64,000 nt of DNA from Oreocharis arfaki (GCA_013398015.1 VZRR01013752.1:29340-93339); one strand, 5' to 3'. Positions 22,809 through 34,611 are shown, counted from the first letter of the stretch. Program-made: numbers and translations. The notes: generated by a model from the letters alone, not told the origin.

Positions 22809-23207
22809 AGATAATGTTAAATAGTGACTCCTGGTCTGGAATTCCCATTCCCACCAATTTGTTTCCAACCAACCCAAACCCAGCCTGTCCTTTCTTCCAA
22901 ACCATCCAATTCAGCTCCTTCAGCCGTGTCAAACTGATGGGGAATCAGTTTGGGATGAGGAAATATTTCCTGTCCTTTTGGATCTTCCTCCAGAGAAATA
23001 AAGGGAGAAACAAAATCTGGGTTCACTTCCACCGAGGAATCCGCAGAACACCGGAGGGTGTTCCACTGTGCCGTGGGAAAGCAGGAAGGAAACAGTGCTG
23101 GGAGGGAGAGGAAAGTGGGATTTACTCTCTCCTGCATCCAGTGTGGCTGTCCCCTCACCGAATACAAGAGAGAGAAACTCCGGAGTTCCAACTACTTGCA
23201 GCTCCGA
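22809..23207. other. Gene-free unique stretch
   Basis: No gene or repeat is recognised. Confidence 0.4.
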
Positions 23208-23259
23208 CTAATAGTTACAACTAATAGTTACAACTAATAGTTACAACTAATAGTTACAA
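23208..23259. repeat. 13-bp tandem repeat, four perfect copies
   Basis: CTAATAGTTACAA occurs four times without a mismatch and is followed by a partial unit. Sequence identity implies recent expansion. It is unrelated in sequence to the 13-bp array at 15.4 kb. Confidence 0.95.
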
Positions 23260-24159
23260 CTGTTGTACCTTTACGGCTGCCATGATTTGCCGTGTCTGGA
23301 GTTCTCTGTCACTTTGGTTCAGGGCTCGGTGTCCTGCTGAGCTTGGGGTTTGCTTAAGGCTGAGCTAGATGTTCACAGGTCTAAACCTAAACTCTGTTCC
23401 TAAGGGGCTTCTAGGATTTTCACACTCCCAGAGCCAGCAGGCTCAGCCAAAACTCTGCCACCAGCCCAGCGCTCTGCTGGACTCTTTGAAGCTTCGTAGT
23501 TAGTGGAGAACAGCAAAAATTGCCATTGATTCTCTCTCTCTCTGGTATATTCAATAAAAATTCACCTTTCTAATACTCTCCCAGGCCTTGGGCTTAGGCT
23601 GCACCATCAAAGAGCCCCCTCAGTGGTCCTGCAGCTCAGCCCTGAGGCGTTTGAGGTTTTGTGACTTTGGCAAAGCCCAGTTTGGGTTCATGGAGTTTGC
23701 CTGCTAATTTAGGGCAGAGAAGTGCATTCACCACCCTTCCAGATCATATTGGTTTTGTCCGAGGGGTTACACAAAACAAACATGTTTTGCAGCCCTGGGG
23801 AGCTCAGGACACCTCTGGCAGAGCCCAAACAGGGGTTTTATTTGTTGACCTCAGTATATATAGTTCCCCCCACACCTCCCCCAGGGCATGTTTTTCACTC
23901 CATCCTCCCTCCAGGTTTCTTCCTTACATTCCCTCCCTCTTGTTGGTCAGCATCAAAGTGACACCTCGAGTGATCTGGGTTCTGATTCCAGTGGCCAAGT
24001 ATCCATGGGGTTCATCCACTACCCTGTTTAGTCCCCCACACATTCCAGCTGGACTAAATGGAGCTCAGGTACCTGGAAGTTGCAGATTACGAAGAAAATT
24101 GGATGAAAGAAATACGGATAAGCCATTAGAGGTTTGTTTTTTTTTTTATTTAGTGCTTC
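23260..24159. other. Gene-free unique block
   Basis: No gene is supported. It contains a short TC run near 23531-23541 and a T-run at 24136-24149 next to the following CR1. Confidence 0.4.
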
Positions 24160-24318
24160 CACTGATAGTGGCTGCCTCTGAATCCCCGGCAGTGTCCAAC
24201 GCCAGGTTGGACACGGCTTGGAGCAGCCTGGGACAGTGGAAGGTGTCCCTGCCCATGGCAGGGGTGGAATGGGATGGGATTTAAGGTCCCTTCCAACCCA
24301 AACCAGTCTGGGGTTCCA
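24160..24318 (+). mobile_element. CR1 LINE fragment, plus orientation
   Basis: GTGGCTGCCTCTGAATCCC, GCTTGGAGCAGCCTGGGACA, GTGGAAGGTGTCCCTGCCCA and CCCTTCCAACCCAAACCAGT mark a CR1 3' end of the main subfamily. Confidence 0.9.
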
Positions 24319-24507
24319 CCGAAGATTCGAAGCACAATCAGATTCCCCCAGTACAGTCAGGGCTGGCTCAGTTACCTTTAGGGGTTTTCCTTCAGGGATT
24401 TCTCCACCACAAGCCCTAGAGACAACTGGAGTGACTCAAAAACCTGTTGCTGGCCACAGCACTGGCATTAGTCGTAGTCAGGATCAACCAATAATCGAGG
24501 TAAATGT
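24319..24507. other. Spacer between CR1 fragments
   Basis: Unique sequence, nothing recognised. Confidence 0.4.
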
Positions 24508-24648
24508 GACAGAATCCCAGAATCTCAGAATCCCCAAATGGTTTGGGGTGGAAGGGACCTCAAAGCCCATCCAGTGCCACCCGTGCCAAGGGCAGGGACA
24601 CCTTCCACTGTCCCAGGCTGCTCCAAGCCCCGTCCAGCCTGGCTTTAT
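24508..24648 (-). mobile_element. CR1 LINE fragment, minus orientation
   Basis: CAGAATCCCAGAATCTCAGA precedes TGGTTTGGGGTGGAAGGG and the common CR1 blocks down to GTCCAGCCTGG. The start shows two to three copies of the CR1 tail octamer in degenerate form. Confidence 0.9.
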
Positions 24649-25504
24649 TTTCCACTTGGAAAAAGACCAGCGATTCCAGGATCTGGGAGGCAGCAGAACT
24701 GGACGGAGGATGGAGACATTTTTCCCCCTGGAATCTGAGAGCGGAGGTGATCCCAGCCTGCCCCACTGCCAGGAGCAGCCACGGCGGCGGCGTGGGGGCC
24801 ACATCCCCACCTCCCGCCTGCCCCGGGAGCTGCCGGCACTGACACATTTCCTTGCAGCGCCTGCAATCAAAGGAATTGCCGCGTTTTTCCAGAGGGGAAG
24901 CCGCTCCAGTGGAAGCAGAGTGAGACGGGGGGATGATTCCCAGCTTTCCCGAGGCGCCGCTCTTTTCCCAGCCAGCTCTGCAAGCCATTCATCATCCCCG
25001 ATCCCTGGGGACGCGCATCCTCTCCAGGGAGCGTCTCCCTTCCCTCGCGCCCTGCCTGCCAAACCCCAGCCCGGCGACGGGAGCAGGAAATCATTACCCC
25101 ACAGCTCGTTTTGTCCTGCCGAGCTGACCAGGGAGAGCAGCCCGAGCTGCTCCGGGTTAGGGACCTGTGCCCCTCCTTCAGGGGATAATCAGGAGCAGAC
25201 CTTGGAGCGGCTGCTGGGAAGGGAAGGAAAAGTGCTCCTCGGGATCCTGGTGGGGAGCAGCCACAGCGCACTGCGAGGGGCACACGGGGAGATGTGGCAT
25301 CGCCACGGCTCCCAAATCTATTTACTTAAATTAAGTGATTGACTGATTGATTAAATTCCTGCTACAGCAGCCGTGCTCACACCCGAACCTCACCGACACC
25401 TCAGCTAAACTCGCATTCCCTGGGATTTCAGTGCTGGCTCTGCAGAGCAGCTGCTGGAAATGGGGAATGCAAGGGGCAGGGAGGATACTTGGCAGTCAGG
25501 ATTA
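24649..25504. other. GC-rich gene-less block
   Basis: CpG-rich from about 24,770 to 25,290 (for example CACGGCGGCGGCG and GCGCCGCTC). The 374-codon frame through here starts inside a CR1 on one side and has no domain, so it is not called. It could be an orphan CpG island. The right end (25320-25360) becomes AT-rich with GATTGACTGATTGATTAA. Confidence 0.4.
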
Positions 25505-25885
25505 TCATGGAATCATGGAATGGTTTGGGTTTGGAGGGACTCGAAAGCCCATTTTGTTCCACCCCCTTCCACCTTCCACTGTCCCAGGCTGCTCCAAGCC
25601 CCAGTGTCCAGCCTGGCCTTGGGCACTGCCAGGGATCCAGGGGCAGCCACAGCTTCTCTGGGAATTCTATCCCAGGTGTTGCCCACCCTCCCAGGGAACA
25701 ATTCCTTCCCAATATCCCATCCATCCCTGCCCTCTGGCACTGGGAAGCCATTCCCTGTGTCCTGTCCCTCCATCCCTTGTCCCAAGTCTCTCTCTGTGTC
25801 TCTCACGGCTCCTTCAGGCCCTGGAAGGCCTGACGAGGTCACCCCAAAGCTTCTCCTCTCCAGGCTGAACAATCCCAATTCTCAA
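25505..25885 (-). mobile_element. CR1 LINE fragment, minus orientation
   Basis: The element runs from ATCATGGAATGGTTTGGGTT past the usual blocks to CACTGGGAAGCCATTCCCTG, CCTTCAGGCCCTGGAAGG and TCTCCTCTCCAGGCTGAAC. It is about 380 bp with a small deletion after the first block. Confidence 0.92.
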
Positions 25886-27304
25886 TCCCAAGGGAGAAGA
25901 GGACAGAAATCCCTTCCTGCAGCACATCTGGTTGTATCCAGACCTCTTTCTAACACACGAGAGTGGTGTTGCAGGATTCTGTTCTTCCCTGTGTGTTGGG
26001 GAGGGTGGAATAAAAGGCAAACAAGCGAAATAAAATCCAATCACACAAAATTCCTGCCTTTCCTAATTTCTCGCCAGAGCTTGGAGATGGTGTAGGCAGG
26101 AGATAATTAAAAGCATGAGGTCATGATGCTGTACAACTTCTTCCCATGTCCTAGGACTGATTAAAGAGGAGTTATTTTTTTATCATAATTGCTATTTCCA
26201 GGACAAATTGTGCTTATTGTACAAGCGGCACCTCTTCTTGGAAAGCCAGAAACAACCTGTTGCTTTCAGCTCTTCCTTCCAACTCTCTTTCCTCAGTAAA
26301 CGAGTCCTTTCAAACTCTTCCATGATTTTGCAGCCTGGTCATTGCTTTGCTTCCTTTCCCCTGGAGGGTTTCCAACAAAATATCGGCGACCAGGGGCGGC
26401 AGCATCTCCTGCAAGCCCTCAGCAGTGTTTGCATCCAGATTTTCCTCTGCCACCCCGCGCCAGCGTGACGAAGCTGACGTGGTTTTAATTAGCTTGAACC
26501 TCCCTGTTAAAAAATATAACCACGTATTTCCAGTTCCACACAAAATCCAAGCTGGAGCCATGTTTCCGGTGATGGGATTGAGTTTGATGAACGTTAATTC
26601 ATTTCCTGTTTTCCCAGCGGTCTGTCCTGGTGTTCCTTGAAGAGCGACGTTGGTCCAGCATTCCAGGAGAAGTGGAATGTTTTCTCACTGTTTCCTTTTG
26701 CTTGTTGGTGTGCTTTGTAGGATGCCCAGGAGAATTCTTGCCTTGCAAATCGCTGTTGCTTACTCTCTCACGAACTCTCGTATGAGCCCCAAATTTCCCC
26801 AAATTTCCATTTCCCAGATTTGCTCTTCCCTCCCGCAAAAGGTGGTGAAGGAGAACGAGACAAGGAAGGGAAGATGTTAGCCTACAACTTACCTGATGGC
26901 TGTGGGGTCCCACTCCCACAGGGGAGATCTGTAGATGCCCGTGGCTGGAAAAGCACAGCAAGAGCCAAGAGGGTGCAGAAGTCCCAAAGTTTTATTGACA
27001 GACTGCACGCTCGGCACGGAAATCGGTGTAAATTTTCTAATAATAATTAAGATAAAAGAGTAAAAGAAAAGAGGGAAGGGCAAAAAGCAGATACGAGCTA
27101 GGAGAGGAAAGGAGGTTGCCCATCCTGGATCCAGCATTGATCCAGGTGTTCGGGGTCCTGGGGGTGCCACCCCAGCTTCGGGGGTACCTTCTTAGAGGTG
27201 TTTTCCCCACCCTGGCATTGGGTTTCCTGCTCTTCCTGTGAAAGGGTGAGCACATGCAGTCCATTCCTCTGGATCTGTCTGGAGATGGGCTGGGGGCTTT
27301 GAGG
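25886..27304. other. Gene-free unique block
   Basis: No exon is supported. On the minus strand a CAATAAAACTTTGGGAC motif occurs at about 26984-27000 and could be the polyadenylation part of an old LTR, but no matching promoter or ends were found, so no element is called. The rest is unique sequence. Confidence 0.35.
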
Positions 27305-27482
27305 TGGATGCCCAGAGCAGCTGGGGCTGCCCCTGGATCCCTGGCAGTGCCCAAGGCCGGGCTGGACATTGGGGCTTGGAGCAGCCTGGCACAGTGGAAG
27401 GTGTCCCTGCCCATGGCAGGGGTGGGGCTGGATGGGCTTTGAGGTCCCTTCCACCCCAGGCCATCCCGGCATTCTGGGATTA
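27305..27482 (+). mobile_element. CR1 LINE fragment, plus orientation
   Basis: ATGCCCAGAGCAGCTGGGGC to CTTCCACCCCAGGCCATCC and GGCATTCTGGGATT carry the main-subfamily 3' blocks. Confidence 0.92.
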
Positions 27483-28482
27483 ACTCCTTACTGCCCAGGC
27501 TCCTGCAAATGTCTCCATGGATCCCATCACTCAGCCTTCGGCTTGGAGATCCTTCAGGAGCCTCAATGGCTGCCCGAGGAATGGACATTCACACAGGATG
27601 GGTCTGGGAGATCCCAGGCACCAACCAGAGCCACTCCAGGGTTTTTCCAGATCTTTTTGGTGGGCATAAACTCACATCCCTCCTGCAGGGCCGTGCCCTG
27701 CATCTCCTCATCCCACAGCAGTGCTGTGATGGTGGTGAGACGTGGTGGTCCCCACAGAGATGCCACCACAGTCGTGACCAAGGGGCCAGAGCCCAAACAT
27801 GCAGTGTGCTGGCCACTCCTGGAGCAGCCCCAGCATTTCACTGCCTGTCACCTCAGCTGTGCCAGCAGCAGAGCCAAAGATGGCTCAGACAGCCCTCTCT
27901 CCTCACAGAGTAAATGCATCCCGGCCACCTAAGGGAGAGGGAGAGGGATAACCATGCTGGTGATCCCACAGGCTCCCTCCCTGCCCAAGCAAGGCCCTTC
28001 TGCCTTTAAATCAGGCTCCCAGCAAGCCGATATTGCAAGGCAGAACTCCTTAATGAGGCTGACAAGCATTTTCATTGTGGTAATTGCTGGCCCTGGCAGC
28101 AGCACAGACACCCAGACTACAAAAGAGTCACTTCAATGCGAGGAGCTGCCACTGAGCCCCACGTCACAAAGCCCCTCTGCCACAGGGACGAGGACACTGC
28201 AAAGAGATGCTTCTGGGGAACTCTCTCTCCTTAAATAACACATTTGTGGAGCATCCAGATGCTGGGTTAGCGCTTAACGAGTGTGGGAGAAAACAAAGCT
28301 CGAAGGGCTGTGTTTGGTTTGGGTTGGGGGTTGTTTTCTCTCCTTGATCTCATTTATTGAGTGTGTACAAACAGAGTGACTGAAAAACACGTAGGAAATC
28401 CATGGATGCTTCATTGTGCCAAGTAGAACTGGTCTGAGGGGACAGCTGGGCCCTGTGGGGTGAAGGTGGGAGGTGGGAGGAT
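27483..28482. other. Gene-free unique block
   Basis: No gene is supported. There is a small GA-rich run at 27930-27948 and ordinary sequence otherwise. Confidence 0.4.
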
Positions 28483-28692
28483 GACCCCCACCCCTGACAC
28501 TCTGGGGCAGTCCCATCTCACCCAAACCCCCACCCCTGACACTCTGGGACAGTCCCATCTCACCCAGACCCCCACCCCTGGCACTCTGGGGCAGTCCCAT
28601 CTCACCCAAACCCCCACCCCTGACACTCTGGGACAGTCCCATCTCACCCAGACCCCCACCCCTGGCACTTTGGGACAGTCCCATCTCACCCA
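28483..28692. repeat. 42-bp minisatellite, five copies
   Basis: Five nearly identical 42-bp units include CCCCCACCCCTGACACTCTG and CAGTCCCATCTCACCC. The units vary only at a few positions (GAC/GGC, GGGG/GGGA, AAAC/AGAC). Because 42 is divisible by three, open frames persist on both strands and translate as a repeating TPTPDTLGQSHLTQ. No start context, splice site or domain supports a protein. Confidence 0.95.
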
Positions 28693-30957
28693 ATTTATTT
28701 GCACATTGGTTGCAAGAAGCACAAGGGGGAGGTGGAGAGGACAACCCTCCAAACCTTGATAATGACGTGCCGGAGATCCTAAAAGGAGATTTGAAAATTG
28801 AGGTTTACAACTTCAACTGGGGTTTTTTAACCAGACAGGGCCACCTTGGGGACCGAGGTGTCCCAGAAGGTCAAGGATCAATTGTGATTTGGGAGTCTGG
28901 ACCCACCATTGCACACCCAGGGCTTCACCAGCAGGCCAAGCCAGGAGAGCTGCTGCACATGCAGGCACGGGAGAGGGCAGGGATGATTCCCTAAACCCCA
29001 GCACCTCTATCCAGAAGAGCCTGGGAGCATTCTGGAGAAGCCCGTTATGAACCCTGGAAACTGCTCAGAGCGAGAGCAGCACTCGGAAGACAGAGCTCGT
29101 GTTTTAATGAGATTTATGGAGAGGAAATCTGGGTCCTTCATCCACACTTCCCCCTGGAATATCCCATTTTTTGTTCTCCTCACTTCCTCTGTCCCTGGGG
29201 CGGGGGGAGCCCTCAGCATCCCACACAGCTCTGCCGTGGGAGAAGCAGGAATAATTCCAGCTGGTGCGGCTGGAGCTCAGGTGGCCATCCTGCTCCTCTC
29301 CCAGCCACTTCCCTGCTTCCCAAGCCTCCTTTCCCGCTTTTACGGGATCCTCCAGTCGCCCCAAAGCATCTGCCAGGCTGAGCAGTGATTGTTTCTGTGT
29401 GGGGAGAAGAGAGAAAACAAACAGTGGATGGCATTTGCAAATCCATTTTTGGGCATCCCCAGCCCCGGGAGGCTGCAGGAGCCTGGACATTCCCAGCCAG
29501 CGGGAAGTCATTAAACTGCTTTTAAATCCCATTGCCACCGGGAGGTTTTGTAGGATTCTTGAAAACGCTGGCAACCACAAAGTGGGATTAATCCAACCCC
29601 ACTGATACGGGAGCTGCTGCGCTCTTGCAGATTGAGTCACAGCCACAAAACACGGCCCACAGGCACTGCTGTCACCTCCAGGGGTGACAGCACTGGGCGC
29701 TTCCAGAGGAAAAGCTGGGATTTGAGGCTGCACTGCTGCCTCTGCCGCCACACGCCCAAGTTTTGTCTCCGTGGGAAACTGCCCTGCCTAAAACCTACTG
29801 GGTAAAACCCACTTTGCGGGTCAGAGTGGAAAACAAGTCGAGTGCTTGGCTAAATTTGGTGGGTTTGGGATAGTTCTGAGGGACAGGATCATCCCAGTCC
29901 CTGCCCTGGGGGCTCCTGGAGTGTTTGCCACCCATTTCCAGATGCAATACAGACCCTGAGCCTAAGTCCTGGTGTATGGGGGGATTTCAGACCCCAGCCT
30001 GGAGGATTTAGATCCCCTTAGATAATACAGGAGGGTCAGAATTTTCCAGGTCAGCGTTTGGGGTGGCACCAAGACTCATTTTTGAGCTGGTTTTAACGTT
30101 TTTGAATGCTCTTTGCAGCTGGTGCTGCACCCCACAGGTTCCCTGGGATGGGGGCACCATGGGACACATCAGCTCATCCACACAAATTTGGATGGAAAAA
30201 GAACCTGAAACCTGAGCAAGGGTTTGAAAATCTTTGTCTGGTTTTGCAAAGCTGCATTTGGGGGTGAAAAATCACAGTCCCCATCTCTTCCCAGAAAACC
30301 ATCCTATCCTACAGCCCGGGAAATGATGGCTGGGCCTTCTCCATGCTGAGCTTGGCCCATTCCAGCCTGGCCTTCGGGATGCTGCCAGGCACCCTGGTCC
30401 CTGCAAGGCTCTGCTGGATGGATGGCTTTGGGATTTGGGGTTTTCCCCTCTTTCCTCTATCAATGTTTTTTCCCTCCTTGCCCCGAAACATCCAATTAGA
30501 AGCTGTGGCTTGGTGTCCAGACATGGGGGAATGTGCAGGGATGGAGCAGGGGTTGAATTCTTGGCTTTGGCTTTGGCTTTGGCTTTGGATGGGGGTGGCC
30601 ATTCTCAGGGCAGAGGTGGATTCACACGAGTCAGAGCTTTGCGTCTCCCTCCACGGGCAGCACCCAGCACCACCCACTGAGCCACAGCTATCCCGAATCC
30701 CATCCTCTGGAGCCTCATTCCTCACCTTCCCAGCTATCCCTGCCATGTGTCTGGGTCTGAAGGCACCATCCCCACCCTACACGGGTCACTCCCAGCCCCC
30801 TGACCCTGTGCCTCTCTTTACCTCATCCTAAAGCTGTACACATCTGCAAAGTTTAACCTGTGCCTTTTTCTGTGCATGAGATCCATTTCCTGGCCTGAGT
30901 TTCCCTTTTCCCGTGACTAATCCCTGAATTTTTCAGCTCTCAATTGTGCTTTGTTAG
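28693..30957. other. Gene-free unique block
   Basis: No gene is supported. A short TTTGGC hexanucleotide repeat (about 4.5 units) lies at 30561-30589. The 29,100-29,750 and 30,310-30,830 frames lack domains and overlap on both strands. Confidence 0.4.
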
Positions 30958-31122
30958 AATCATAGAACCATGGCATGCTTTGAGTTGGAAGGGACCTTAA
31001 AGCTCATCCAAGGACACCTTCCACTGTCCCAGGCTGCTCCAAGCCCCATCCAGCCTGGCTTTGGACACTTCCAGGGAACGGGGCAGCCACAGCTTCTCTG
31101 GGCACCCTGTGCCAGGGCCCTT
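30958..31122 (-). mobile_element. CR1 LINE fragment, minus orientation
   Basis: AATCATAGAACCATGGCATG and AGTTGGAAGGGACCTTAAAG are followed by CR1 3' blocks ending at GGGCACCCTGTGCCAGGGCC. It has an internal deletion before GGACACCTTCCACTGTCC. Confidence 0.9.
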
Positions 31123-33099
31123 AATTTGCCATCTGACTGGCTGGATCTCTTCCAAACCCAGTTGTTTGCTCTCCTTGAATCCTCATCCTCCAAAGAACCT
31201 CAAGGCAGGAAGGTTATTTCAGATCCTGCCCTAAATGTCAGAGGGATTTAAGGAAATTCCTCGTGCAAAGCCTTTCTGGAAAACACCCCTGCACGTGGGC
31301 TTTAAAAAATAACAGAGAGTTTATTCCTGGGGACACTCCCCGTGCCACATCCACGACATCAAATTCAGCAGATAGGCTCCATATCCTTCTGGGGTTTTTT
31401 TTCCCCCCTTATCTTGTAGGAAGCTGTTACATCCTCACTGCAAAAGCTGCCCTGGAGCCTGGCAGAGTGGGACGAGGAGCCGTCGCTTCCAAATCAATTC
31501 ATGGTGGTCTCAAGCTCTGTTTTTGTTCTGGCACATTAAACAGAATGAAGACATATGTCTGAATTTAAGACATCCTTTGGCTTCCCTGCGCACACGAGCC
31601 AGCCGAGAAATTCAAACTATTTCAAAGCGCTACGAGAAAGAATCATAGACACATCCTTTTGTTTAGGCATCTATTTTTAATTATCCTGCCTTTTAATATT
31701 CCTCTCCATTTGAGGATAATCAGGGAAAATAGATCCTGCTGGGCATTGTCATGCTTAATAAAAGTAAGGCTGAACATCTGCAAATTTGGCGACAGCGTGG
31801 CGCATCTGATGCACCAGCGGCCGAGCCGCATTCCCGGGTAATTATAACCCCACGTGCAGCTGGAAGGGTGGAATTCCCTGTTTACATCCATTCCAGCACT
31901 TCTCCCAAACTCCCTCGGCTTGGGGTGCTAGAAGTTTGGGAATGGGGGTGCCATTCCCCCCCCCCAGTCCCTGAAAGATGGAAGGGCAGGAGAATGGAGC
32001 GTTGTCTGCCCACCGGTGAGGGACTGGGATCCAGGGAGGAACTCGTGCAAGGCAGGGCTGGTGTTCCCGAAATTAGCGCCGTTGGAATTAAACCAGTGAA
32101 AGTGAGAGCAGGCTGCAGGCTTTCCCTCCTCCTATTTATTATTTCATTTTTTCTTGGCAGAGCACACCCCACATCCTGCAGCGGCTGCCGCGCAGCCTTA
32201 GCTGCGCGCTGCAAAATCGCCCCACTGCTCCCAGGGAAAATACGGCTTTGCCCCCAGGGAAAACACGGCTTTGCCCCCAGGGAAAACACAGATTTGTCCC
32301 ACCTCTCCCTTGGCAGGATGCAGAGCCAGAGGCGATGTTTTCTCCCCCACCCCAAAGCTGGGCCATCCTGGCCGTGTGCGGGGCTGGGAGCTGGATGCGA
32401 ATTGTGGGAAATGACCGACGGGCGTGGGCACGTGCGGGAGGAAAACGGGGAATGTCTGTCCACGGGGCAGCTGTTTGCCTCCTGCTCCGCTTCCCACACC
32501 AGGCTCTGTCCTTCCAGGCCTGGGGAAGAGGGCAAGCGGGAGGCAGGGAAAAATGACCAAGGAAAGGGAAAAAGCGCGTGGATGTGTGCCCAGCCCCGCT
32601 AAACGCGCGAAGCTCAAACCTCAGCAGATCCAAACCTCCCTCTGAAGCACACCTTGCCTTCCTTCCAGAATTCTCCACTCCAGAGCTTCTCCCAGAGGCA
32701 AAATTTAATTTATGCTTGGTGGGAGGGAGGGGATGGAGGGTGTGACACACCTCTGGATGCTGTTTTGGGGGACAGGAGTGACCTCCTGCCCTAAATCGGT
32801 AACAACAGGAAGAGATCATTTTTATGCCACATCAGAATTCCGTCTCCAGAAAGTTCTTACCTTTTCTTTAGGACCAAACTGTTTATGTGCCCAAAAAGTG
32901 TCCCAAGCTGTAAGGAGAAAATGCGGGGGATGAAGAGATAAAATTATTATGGCCACCCAGCAAATGGAGGTTCACTGGTCCGGATCTCCCAGCTGGCAGC
33001 AAAATGTCAGAAGATGCTAAATTATTTCCCAGGAGGCTGAGAGTGGAATCTCTGCTAGAAAAGGTCAGTCCTGAAGTTTTGGGGGTGTTTGAAGCATTT
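31123..33099. other. Gene-free block with a CNE-like core at 31.64-31.87 kb
   Basis: The interval 31640-31870 is repeat-free and starts AT-rich (TTTAATTATCC, TTTTAATATTCC, GGATAATCAGG, GGGTAATTATAACC), then has a CpG-rich middle (GCGACAGCGTGGCGC). This is the pattern of a developmental enhancer, though conservation is untested. A three-copy 23-bp repeat lies at 32232-32300. No gene is supported. Confidence 0.35.
32232..32300. repeat. 23-bp tandem repeat, three copies
   Basis: The unit starts CAGGGAAAAYACGGCTTTGC. Two copies are near-identical and the third diverged. Confidence 0.85.
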
Positions 33100-33338
33100 T
33101 TACAGCCTTTCAGTACCTGAAGGAGGCCTAGAAGAGAGATGGAGAGGGACTTTTTATAGGGGAATATATTGCCAGGACAAGGGGAATGGGTTCAGACTGC
33201 CAGAGGGCAGGGATGGATGGGATATTGGGAAGGAATTTTTCCCTGGGAGGGTGGGCAAGCCCTGGCACAGGGTGCCCAGAGCAGCTGTGGCTGCCCCTGG
33301 ATCCCTGGCAGTGTCCAAGGCCAGGCTGGACATTGGGG
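33100..33338 (+). mobile_element. CR1 LINE fragment cut off at an N, plus orientation
   Basis: CAGGACAAGGGGAATGGGTT to GGCTGGACATTGGGG follows the main CR1 subfamily but stops at the single N (33339), just before the usual final ~110 bp. Sequence after the N is unrelated. The missing CR1 3' end is most simply an assembly join rather than biology. Confidence 0.9.
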
Positions 33339-33339
33339 N
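33339..33339. other. Single ambiguous base, probable assembly join
   Basis: One N lies exactly where the CR1 element stops short of its 3' end. See the finding at this position. Confidence 0.8.
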
Positions 33340-34026
33340 TCCAGAGACTTCTAAAGAGAATGGAATTCCCCCATAAGCTTCACCCTTGGTCTGGGAGCTG
33401 CGTCCTCTCTGAGCCCTGAGCTCGCAGCTCCCCGAGGCTCCAGGAAGCCGCCCCAGCCAGGAAGAGCTGCCGAGGGCGAGAGGCTCCATTAGAGCATCCC
33501 TGGAAGGAGAGGCAGCGCCGTCCCTCTCACATGTGCTCGGCAGCTGCCTGGCTGCGCGTTTGAAGGACGCCACAAATGCAGCTCCAGATGCTGGGGCTTC
33601 CAGAGAGCCCCACGCTGGACGCCACTCAGGCTTGTCCTGGCTGCTGCACCAGAAAGGAAAAGGGTAATAAAGGAGCAGCTCCCGCGGCTGGGGCTGCAGG
33701 CTGCGGGTTCAGAGCAGCCCAGAGCAAAGAGGGAAGTGAGGCTGGAGGTGCAACCACAGTTGGTGCATCTTCCAGCAAGATGGGGCCTTGCTTGGGCTGC
33801 TCTGAGCTCCTCGATCCGCGACGCCGAGAGAAATCCGTGGGGTCATCGCAGCAAGGCTGAGGTGCTGCCTTGGGTTTGCACGTTTATATTTTCAAACCCT
33901 GCCCTGCCTGGTGTGTCACTGTGCAGTTCCTTGCAGCTGCTCGCTGCTGCTCTCCCAGGCCAGGCAGGCAGAACAAAGCCTCTCCAGGCTCTCCAAGGAC
34001 ACCCAGCCTGTCCCAGGCCCCAAATG
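33340..34026. other. Gene-free unique stretch
   Basis: GC-rich, with short frames on both strands and no domain. Nothing supportable as an exon. Confidence 0.4.
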
Positions 34027-34293
34027 TGTAACCCAACATCTTGGGAAGGGGGGAGAGCTTGGGGAAATTACATCATTAACTGAAGTTTAATTGGTGAATT
34101 GATGCTGATATGCAGATGAACCAAACCTATAAAAGTGTGAAGAACTCGTGACTCGTTGTCCATCTTGGGCTCCATCTTGGCAGTGGCCTCTGGCTCCCCA
34201 GGGTGTGCCTGTGAAGGCCTTTCAGATAAATACCCACCTTTATTCCCTTACTCCTGTCTGCTCTCTGTTTCTAGGCAGCCTCTCAAGGCATCA
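34027..34293 (+). mobile_element. Probable solo LTR of an endogenous retrovirus
   Basis: This has the layout of a short avian ERV LTR on the plus strand. It opens TGTAACCCAACATC, has a TATAAAA box at 34128-34134, a GATAAATACC polyadenylation-type signal at 34225-34234 about 95 bp downstream, and a T/CT-rich U5 ending near CTCTCAAGGCA. No internal gag, pol or env sequence adjoins it, so it would be a solo LTR. I could not find a clear target-site duplication, so the ends are approximate. Confidence 0.6.
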
Positions 34294-34611
34294 GAGGCAC
34301 AGTGGGGATTTGCAGCTTCCAGGGCCTGTCTGGTGCTCCAGGCTCCCATCCCACGTGCTGATGACAGCAGCAAGCCTTGGAAGAGAGTGTGGACTGCTCC
34401 TGGTCACGGGAGCTGCAGTTCCTCCACGTGGATGTGCTGTGGGTTTGTGGATAAAACAAACTAAAATCAAAAGAGGGAGGTCACGATTTTGGGTCTGTTT
34501 TATGCAAACTGTAGCCGTGTCCCGTGAAGGGTTAAAGAACCTCACATCAGTAACCAAGCTTTAGAAACCTGCCCTAAGCCTGGTGTGCATTTGTGTGTGA
34601 AAAACATTTTC
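34294..34611. other. Gene-free unique stretch
   Basis: Unique sequence between the LTR and the next CR1. Nothing recognised. Confidence 0.4.

Noticed and set aside
24218..25342. A 374-codon open frame on the plus strand
   Set aside because: It begins inside one CR1 fragment, crosses another and ends in GC-rich DNA. It has no domain, no splice context and overlapping long frames on the other strand.
26980..27200. Possible minus-strand LTR or gene 3' end with CAATAAAACTTTGGGAC
   Set aside because: There is no TATA box at the expected distance, no TG...CA ends and no upstream exon, so it is too weak to annotate.
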